Positions 59,473 through 64,000 of a stretch of 64,000 nt of DNA are shown in pieces. The stretch comes from PALSA-1004 sp041483135 (lineage in GTDB: Bacteria; Pseudomonadota; Gammaproteobacteria; Burkholderiales; SG8-41), in the NCBI GenBank assembly GCA_041483135.1, contig JBGPFE010000018.1, forward strand, positions 9,124 to 73,123, read 5' to 3'. The position numbers and the translations under genes are program-made. The stretch's first letter is position 1. Each line of letters begins with the position of its first letter. Under the pieces are notes generated by a model, which was not told where the DNA came from, did not search any database, and worked only from the letters and a program-made list of their open reading frames with translations.

Positions 59473-60713
59473 CTTATTTCGCTTATCGCGACCAGCGGTT
59501 GTGCGCTGAAAGGGTCCCGCTCGACCGCATTGCCGAGACATTCGGCACTCCGTGTTACGTCTATTCGCGCGCGGCGCTCGAAGCCGCTTATCACGCCTAT
59601 GACCGGGCGCTGGCGCGGCGCGATCATCTGATCTGCTATGCGGTCAAGGCCAATTCGAACCTGGCCGTGCTCGATCTGCTGGCGCGTCTCGGCAGCGGGT
59701 TCGACATCGTCTCCGGCGGCGAGCTCGAGCGTGTCATCGCGGCCGGCGGCGACCCGCGCAAGACGGTATTTTCGGGCGTCGGCAAAAGCGAAGCTGAAAT
59801 GCGCGCGGCGCTCGCCGCCGGCATCCTGTGCATCAATGTCGAGTCCGAAAGCGAATTGAAGCGGCTCGACCGCGTCGCCGGCGAACTGGGCAAGCCGGCG
59901 CCGGTCAGCCTGCGCATCAACCCGGACGTCGACGCCAAGACCCACCCCTACATCTCGACCGGGCTCAAGGAAAGCAAATTCGGCGTGGCGATCGAGGACG
60001 CGCTGCCGCTGTATCGCAGCGCGGCCGCCATGGCGAACCTGCGTGTCATCGGCATCGATTGCCATATCGGCGCGCAGATCACCGAGATCCCGCCGTATAT
60101 TGCCGCGCTGCAAAAACTGCTCGATCTGGTCGACCGCCTGGCCGCCGAACGCATTAACGTCGCGCATATCGACATCGGCGGCGGCCTCGGCATCCGGTAT
60201 CGCGACGAGGTGCCGCCGTCGGTCGCCGATTACGTCCAGGCGCTGTCGGCCTGCCTTGGCAGCCGCAAGCAGAAGATCCTGCTCGAGCCCGGACGTTCGC
60301 TGGCAGGCAACGCCGGCATCCTGCTGGCGCGCGTCGAATACCTGAAGCACGGCGCGCAACGCAATTTCGCGGTGCTCGATGCGGCGATGAATGACCTGAT
60401 ACGCCCGGCGCTTTATGATGCCTGGCACGACATTCAACCCGTGCAGCCGCGGCGCGCGCCGGCGCGGCGTTATGAAGTGGTGGGACCGGTGTGCGAAAGC
60501 GGCGACTTCCTCGGCCATGATCGCGAACTGAGCCTGGCCGAAGGCGATTTGGTTGCAATCATGTCAGCGGGCGCGTACGGCATGACGATGAGTTCCAACT
60601 ACAACACGCGGCCGCGCGCGGCCGAAGTGATGGTGAGCGGGACCGAAATGCATTTGATCCGCGAACGGGAATCCATTGCGCAGATGATCGCGCCGGAACG
60701 TTTGCTGCCGTAA
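59469..60713 (+). CDS. lysA: Diaminopimelate decarboxylase
   Basis: A 414-residue fold-III PLP enzyme that makes lysine from meso-diaminopimelate. The PLP lysine is Lys60 in CYAVKANSN; further motifs are SGFDIVSGGELERV, DCHIGAQITE, IDIGGGLGI, LEPGRSL and GPVCESGDFLG. The start is GTG at 59469. No clear terminator was seen after the stop. Confidence 0.96.
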   Translation: MTYFAYRDQRLCAERVPLDRIAETFGTPCYVYSRAALEAAYHAYDRALARRDHLICYAVKANSNLAVLDLLARLGSGFDIVSGGELERVIAAGGDPRKTVFSGVGKSEAEMRAALAAGILCINVESESELKRLDRVAGELGKPAPVSLRINPDVDAKTHPYISTGLKESKFGVAIEDALPLYRSAAAMANLRVIGIDCHIGAQITEIPPYIAALQKLLDLVDRLAAERINVAHIDIGGGLGIRYRDEVPPSVADYVQALSACLGSRKQKILLEPGRSLAGNAGILLARVEYLKHGAQRNFAVLDAAMNDLIRPALYDAWHDIQPVQPRRAPARRYEVVGPVCESGDFLGHDRELSLAEGDLVAIMSAGAYGMTMSSNYNTRPRAAEVMVSGTEMHLIRERESIAQMIAPERLLP

Positions 60714-61058
60714 TTAACGATAAAAACTGTCGAAATTTCATCGCTACAACGCATCATTACATCATTTCCCGATCTTCGAAACGCGATTCGCGCGACGAAA
60801 ATCGTGATGCTGTTCACGATCGCGGACAATAATTCCGGCGGCATATGTGCAACATCCATACCACACTACTTTGCTTTTTTTTATAAAAGTGTTGCATTTT
60901 TTTTTGAACGTAGCATAGAATTGGCGCACCAAGCATCGTAATCCTGCTTTGGAAACAAAACAGGGATCACATGCCGCAACGTGAACGATGTATTGGGAGT
61001 GCAGAAACAAATGCTGTTTGCACGTGAAGCCAATCAACCACTCGTAAGGAGATGACAA
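60714..61058 (+). other. AT-rich leader region before the Lys/Ala micropeptide
   Basis: No gene of ordinary length is seen here. A plausible promoter is TTGCAT (60892-60897), 18 nt, TAGAAT (60916-60921) in a T-rich setting. Transcription from it would give a leader of about 130 nt before the ATG at 61059. The leader contains an 18-codon upstream frame starting MPQRERC. The preceding part (60714-60890) has no signal I can name. Confidence 0.5.
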
Positions 61059-61106
61059 ATGGCAAAGAAGAAAAAAGCTAAAAAGAAAGCAGCTAAGAAG
61101 AAATAA
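61059..61106 (+). CDS. 15-residue Lys/Ala micropeptide
   Basis: A complete mini-gene: AAGGAG 7 nt before an ATG, the codons for MAKKKKAKKKAAKKK (10 of 15 residues Lys, 4 Ala) and TAA. A promoter-like TTGCAT-18-TAGAAT lies 140 nt upstream and a strong terminator 15 nt downstream, so it stands alone as a transcription unit. The sequence resembles the basic N terminus of the SWIB protein (MAKKKAAKKKSGRKP) and the tails of histone H1-like proteins, suggesting nucleic-acid binding. I know of no described family. An RNA-level function of the transcript is the alternative. Confidence 0.6.
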   Translation: MAKKKKAKKKAAKKK

Positions 61107-61121
61107 CGGCAGTTGCTTGCG

Positions 61122-61153
61122 CGGGAGCTGGGCTCCCCAGCTCCCGTTCTTTC
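61122..61153 (+). terminator. Terminator of the micropeptide unit
   Basis: An 11-bp perfect stem, CGGGAGCTGGG (61122-61132) with CCCAGCTCCCG (61136-61146), loop CTC, followed by TTCTTTCC. It lies 15 nt after the micropeptide stop. Confidence 0.8.
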
Positions 61154-61753
61154 CCTCCACCCGCAGTCAAGCGGCTGCAGCCAGCGCAGCCGGTTTCAAG
61201 ATCGCTCCCCGCCGCATTATTCCCAGGGTAAGTCACCATCACTCCGCCGCTTCAGGCCAGACCCGAGTCCGTGTTTTAAGTAATTGATTCATAGACTGAA
61301 TTCAGGTTCGTCCTGGCGCCGGTTAGGCAACTTCGCGCAGCGTTTCGACAGCCGCGGCAGCGGCGCCGGGCGCGGATTTTTGCACGCCGCAAAACCTCCA
61401 CGCGTGGCAGCACAAACGGTGCTTGCACCTCGCCGTCAATCAGCGATTGCATGAGGTCATTGTTGCCGGCGCATCGGCTATGCGCGACGCTGCAGGTCGC
61501 AATCACGCAAGCGCAACACTGCGTTTGCTGCCGGCGTTGCTGCCGAATTTTTCCGCCATGCGGGTTAAGCGAAGTTGCGGCAAGCGGAAGCGGCGGCACG
61601 CAGCATGAACCCGCTCGTGATCAACGACCGCCGCAAAGTCGAACAGCCGGTCGGGCGGCAGATATGCGCAAAAAACGGGGGGGCGGGCAAAAAAACGCCA
61701 AACGGCCAAACCTGCGTCCCTCCGGCAGTCAGCCCCCGGCCCGCGTTGCCGCG
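61147..61753. other. Intergenic stretch, possibly decayed coding DNA
   Basis: About 600 nt between the micropeptide terminator and the anti-sigma stop codon. A 107-codon minus-strand frame (61276-61599) and short plus-strand frames exist, without recognisable domains, membrane segments or ribosome sites. Homopolymer runs (for example seven G and seven A near 61675-61695) are present. I can identify no feature here. Confidence 0.4.
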
Positions 61754-62515
61754 TCAGGGGTTAAGCTGCTGGTACACCACTTTGGCCACGCGCAACAGCT
61801 CGGCTTTGTCGATTTCGCCCGATAACGCATAGCCTGACTTGCCATCGAGCCAGTAAAACACGCTGACATTGCGCTCTTGGGCGTAACGAAACGCGGTTTC
61901 CTTGCTGTCGCCGGCACCGTTGCGCACGTAGAGGGTCAGGCGCTGGCCGTTGCCGTCCTGGAACATGAATTGCGCAACCGGACCCCGGCTGCCCGGTAAC
62001 AGGCGCCCGCCGACCAGTTGATAGCCGACCGCAGTGAGCTGCGGCACCCTGAGGCTCGCGCCAAGACGCTTCGACAGCCAGCCGACCAGATGCGCTTCCT
62101 GATCGGCGCCGACCTCCACCGGATGACGAACTTCCGGGCTGTATACCGCGTGCGCAATCGCGGCCTGGCGCGCGAAGGCTACCGCATCGACCGATTTCGC
62201 CGTGTCGTAATCATGCAGATACCATCCTGCCACGCCGCCCAGCGCAAGCCACGCCGCCACCGCCGCATAACGCAGCGCCGGCCGCATGCGGCGCAGCAGC
62301 GCCGGGTTGCGCACGCGCGCCGGCAGCGCTTCGCCGAGCACCGGATCGAACAATTCATGCAAAGCATGATTTTGTTCACGCCAGACGCGCACGCGCTGCG
62401 CATCCTCGGCATGGGTCGCCAGATACGCCTCGATTTCGGCGCGGCGCGTCTCCGGCAGCAGGCTGTCGACATAGGCGTGCAGTTCGGCTTCGGTTACCGG
62501 TAGTTGTTGGGTCAT
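61754..62515 (-). CDS. Anti-sigma factor (transmembrane, RskA/RsiW-like)
   Basis: A 253-residue protein. The N-terminal cytoplasmic helical domain (TEAELHAYVDSLLPETRRAE, residues 7-60) is of the anti-sigma type but has no cysteines, so it lacks the HxxxCxxC zinc motif. One membrane helix follows (about residues 82-100), and then a periplasmic domain (LGASLRVPQLTAVGYQLVGG, SKETAFRYAQERNVSVFYWLDG). It should hold the ECF sigma factor encoded just upstream inactive until an envelope signal arrives. It overlaps that gene by 4 nt. Confidence 0.88.
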   Translation of the reverse strand: MTQQLPVTEAELHAYVDSLLPETRRAEIEAYLATHAEDAQRVRVWREQNHALHELFDPVLGEALPARVRNPALLRRMRPALRYAAVAAWLALGGVAGWYLHDYDTAKSVDAVAFARQAAIAHAVYSPEVRHPVEVGADQEAHLVGWLSKRLGASLRVPQLTAVGYQLVGGRLLPGSRGPVAQFMFQDGNGQRLTLYVRNGAGDSKETAFRYAQERNVSVFYWLDGKSGYALSGEIDKAELLRVAKVVYQQLNP

Positions 62516-63021
62516 TTCACCACCTTCAACGTGGAGTGCACCGCACTGCCGGCGAGCAGCGCGCGCAGCCGTTCGCGCGCACGCGACAGCCGCGACATCA
62601 CGGTGCCGATCGGGATCCCGAGCACGCCCGCGGTTTCCTGGTAGGTCATTTGCTCGAGCCCGACCAACAGCAGCACTTCCCGCTGCTCTTCGGGCAAACG
62701 CAGCAGCGCCGTCTGCAGGTCGCGCACCTCGAGTAAATCGCTCTGGGTTGCGCGCGTTGCAACCTGTATCGCTTCATCGTCGAGCCCGTAGGTGATGCCT
62801 GCGGGCTGCGCGCGCAACTGGTTGATGTATACGTTATGCATGACGGTGAACAACCAGGCGCGCAAATCGCTGCCCGGCTGCCACAAATGGAATTTCACCA
62901 GAGCCCGTTCGAGCGCGTCCTGCACCAGGTCGTCGGCGCGCGCGCGTTCCCCCGTCAGCGCGCGCGCGTAGCGGCGCAAACGGGGAATGTACTGGACGAA
63001 ATCGCGGCCCGTGCCGTCCAT
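62512..63021 (-). CDS. ECF-type RNA polymerase sigma factor
   Basis: A 169-residue group 4 sigma factor. Region 2 contains DLVQDALERALVKFHLW and LRAWLFTVMHNVYINQLR. Region 4 contains LPEEQREVLLLVGLEQMTYQE and GIPIGTVMSRLSRARERLR. There is no region 3. It is encoded between a lipoprotein gene (3 nt gap) and its anti-sigma factor. Confidence 0.94.
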   Translation of the reverse strand: MDGTGRDFVQYIPRLRRYARALTGERARADDLVQDALERALVKFHLWQPGSDLRAWLFTVMHNVYINQLRAQPAGITYGLDDEAIQVATRATQSDLLEVRDLQTALLRLPEEQREVLLLVGLEQMTYQETAGVLGIPIGTVMSRLSRARERLRALLAGSAVHSTLKVVK

Positions 63022-63024
63022 GGC

Positions 63025-63432
63025 TTAGCGGGATGTCGGCATCTGAAACTCGAGTTTAACGACATGCCACGCGTTGATGAAACCATCGCCGGTCTTGTCG
63101 CCGGGTTTCTGGTCCTTGGACCACAGGTACAGCGGCTTACCCTGGTAGGCCCACTGCTTGCCGCCGTCGTCTCGCGTAATGATCGACCAGTCGCTGCTCG
63201 TCGCCTGCGCGCCTGGCTCAGCCATGAGCGGAGGCCAGTTCCTGGCGCACGGGCCATTGCAAACGCTTTTTCCGGAACCGGCCGGGTCTTTATCGAAATT
63301 GTAAAGCGTCATGCCGGTGCTGTCGGTTATCAGTCCGTCCGTATATTTCACCGGGGCGCCACCCATGCCGACGCAGGCGGCCAACAGCAGCGCCAGGGCA
63401 ATACCTGCCATGGCAGATTTAAAGCGGGTCAT
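63025..63432 (-). CDS. Lipoprotein with COG4315-type repeats
   Basis: A 135-residue lipoprotein (lipobox LAAC, Cys20) with two copies of a short repeat found in secreted proteins of unknown function: TLYNFDKDPAGSGKSVCNGPCARNWPPL region and KPLYLWSKDQKPGDKTGDGF region. Such proteins frequently accompany ECF sigma genes. GAGGAG lies 7 nt before the ATG at 63432. First gene of the ECF operon. Confidence 0.87.
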   Translation of the reverse strand: MTRFKSAMAGIALALLLAACVGMGGAPVKYTDGLITDSTGMTLYNFDKDPAGSGKSVCNGPCARNWPPLMAEPGAQATSSDWSIITRDDGGKQWAYQGKPLYLWSKDQKPGDKTGDGFINAWHVVKLEFQMPTSR

Positions 63433-63474
63433 CGTCTGCTCCTCGTGCAATCGCAGGAAAGGTCCTGCACCCGG

Positions 63475-63502
63475 GTAAACACTCCGGGGCGGCGTTTATT
63501 CC
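63475..63502 (-). promoter_or_regulatory. Candidate ECF-type promoter of the lipoprotein-sigma operon
   Basis: On the minus strand GGAATAAAC (63502-63494) resembles the -35 of ECF promoters (GGAAT). GTGTTTAC (63482-63475) stands at the place of the -10, about 14-15 nt apart. The start would fall near 63467, about 35 nt before the lipoprotein ATG. This suggests the sigma factor may control its own operon. Confidence 0.45.
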
Positions 63503-63515
63503 AGCCCGGGTAATT

Positions 63516-63628
63516 GAGTGATTCGGTGATCAGGTGATTAAGACCAGGCTGCGGGTAATCGCGGCTTTGGCGTCTATTCATCATGCTTGACGGATTAATC
63601 GCTCAATCACTTAATTACTCAATTACTC
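63516..63628. repeat. Inverted octamer array between mgtE and the ECF operon
   Basis: Three consecutive 8-mers of form NRGTGATY (63516-63539, first unit GAGTGATT) are followed after about 57 nt by four 8-mers whose reverse complements are GAGCGATT, AAGTGATT, GAGTAATT and GAGTAATT (63597-63628). The arms face each other and could form a large imperfect hairpin. Confidence 0.75.
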
Positions 63629-63636
63629 GCTTTGAT

Positions 63637-64000
63637 TCACACCAGGAACAACGTCGCGAGGCCGAGGAAAATGAAGAACCCGCCGCTGTCGGTGATCGCG
63701 GTGATCATCACGCTCGAGCCGACCGCCGGGTCGCGGCCGAGCTTCTGCATCAGGAGCGGAATCGTGACCCCCATCACCGCGGCAAGCAGCAGATTGAGCA
63801 CCATCGCGCTCGTCATCACGACGCCGAGCGGTATGCTGTGGTAGATCAGGAACGCGAACAGGCCGACCACGCCGCCCCAGATCAGACCGTTGATGAAGCT
63901 GACGCCGATCTCCTTCGCGAACAGCTTGCGCGCGCTGCTGACCGTGATCTGGCCGAGCGCGAGCGCGCGCACGATCATGGTGATGGTCTGATTGCCGGAG
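63637..64000 (-). CDS. mgtE: Magnesium transporter MgtE, C-terminal part (5' end outside window)
   Basis: The visible 120 or so residues are the last membrane helices of MgtE: SGNQTITMIVRALALGQI, then FINGLIWGGVVGLFAFLIYH, the PLGVVMTSAMVLNLLLAAVMG helix, and the conserved RDPAVGSSVMITAITDSGGFFIFLGLA, which contains the ion-pathway Asp residues. The frame runs off the right edge, so the start and the regulatory CBS/N domains are missing. Confidence 0.93.
   Translation of the reverse strand, partial: SGNQTITMIVRALALGQITVSSARKLFAKEIGVSFINGLIWGGVVGLFAFLIYHSIPLGVVMTSAMVLNLLLAAVMGVTIPLLMQKLGRDPAVGSSVMITAITDSGGFFIFLGLATLFLV

Noticed and set aside
61059..61153. Lys-rich micropeptide as a lysine-attenuation leader
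   Set aside because: The layout (Lys codons followed by a terminator) resembles a leader, but no lysine gene lies downstream on that strand; the next genes are on the opposite strand, and lysA is upstream.
60762..61160. 132-codon minus-strand frame with a Phe/Leu-rich segment
   Set aside because: The hydrophobic part is only the antisense of the Lys codons of the micropeptide and of T-rich DNA.
1..64000. CRISPR arrays, insertion sequences, prophage genes or integrase/att sites
   Set aside because: No direct repeats with regular unique spacers, no transposase, integrase or phage genes were found. The short-period arrays are 7-8 nt and contiguous, not CRISPR.

Overview
The window is GC-rich, densely packed bacterial chromosome. 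It most likely comes from a betaproteobacterium of the Burkholderiales/Nitrosomonadales type. Reasons: the run tyrS - M23 peptidase - anmK - erpA - bactofilin - coiled-coil membrane protein - argC - rpsI - rplM; the block miaB - phoH-like - ybeY - corC - lnt; ubiquinone genes (coq7 and a UbiH-type hydroxylase); a Gram-negative envelope (lnt, mltA, dsbC, lptM, gmhB, a TonB-like protein); and trpE-gph-rpe-apaG linkage. Most of it is core chromosome. No insertion sequence, prophage, CRISPR array, rRNA operon or replication origin is visible.

Layout. 1-13.5 kb: end of a pirin-like gene, membrane and cytochrome b561 proteins, an NnrU-domain protein, pdxH, a D-aminoacylase, a low-affinity phosphate transporter (Pit) with its PhoU-like partner, two transporters, a SWIB-domain protein, a two-subunit molybdenum hydroxylase (IorAB type) and a Y-family DNA polymerase. 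13.5-21.2 kb: a complete minus-strand phosphate operon pstSCAB-phoUBR ending in a metallo-beta-lactamase-fold gene, with a clear Pho box before pstS and an attenuating hairpin between pstS and pstC. 21.3-22.8 kb: two divergent msrA genes, one cytoplasmic and one exported, separated by three hairpins. 22.8-30.2 kb: tyrS, the cell-wall and bactofilin genes, argC and rplM-rpsI.

30.3-41.5 kb: an OsmC-like protein, coq7, two FkbM methyltransferases with a 51-residue ORF fitted between them, trpC-trpD-trpG, then a lower-GC insert with two plus-strand accessory genes separating trpG from trpE, and then trpE, gph, rpe and apaG. Between gph and trpE lies a 30-codon ORF with three Trp codons; it overlaps the gph stop and is followed by a hairpin and U tract, so it is a candidate trp attenuator. 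41.5-52.3 kb: a methyltransferase, a 38-residue membrane peptide, mltA, a TonB-like gene, dsbC, a ubiquinone hydroxylase, a CAU tRNA with a near-consensus promoter, miaB, phoH-like, ybeY, corC and lnt. 52.3-60.7 kb: a large membrane protein resembling GT-C glycosyltransferases, glyQS, gmhB, plsC, a YgjP-type metallohydrolase, lptM and lysA. 60.7-64 kb: a self-contained unit encoding a 15-residue Lys/Ala peptide, an ECF sigma / anti-sigma / lipoprotein operon, and the end of mgtE.

Functional links. Phosphate uptake appears twice (Pit, and Pst under PhoBR). Envelope building and repair is the largest shared theme (lnt, mltA, M23 peptidase, anmK, bactofilin, gmhB, plsC, lptM, dsbC, exported MsrA). 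Signals the gene list does not explain: the candidate trp attenuator; the Lys/Ala micropeptide; the mosaic base composition of glyS; and four arrays of 7- or 8-nt degenerate repeats, some in inverted pairs, in intergenic or linker positions.
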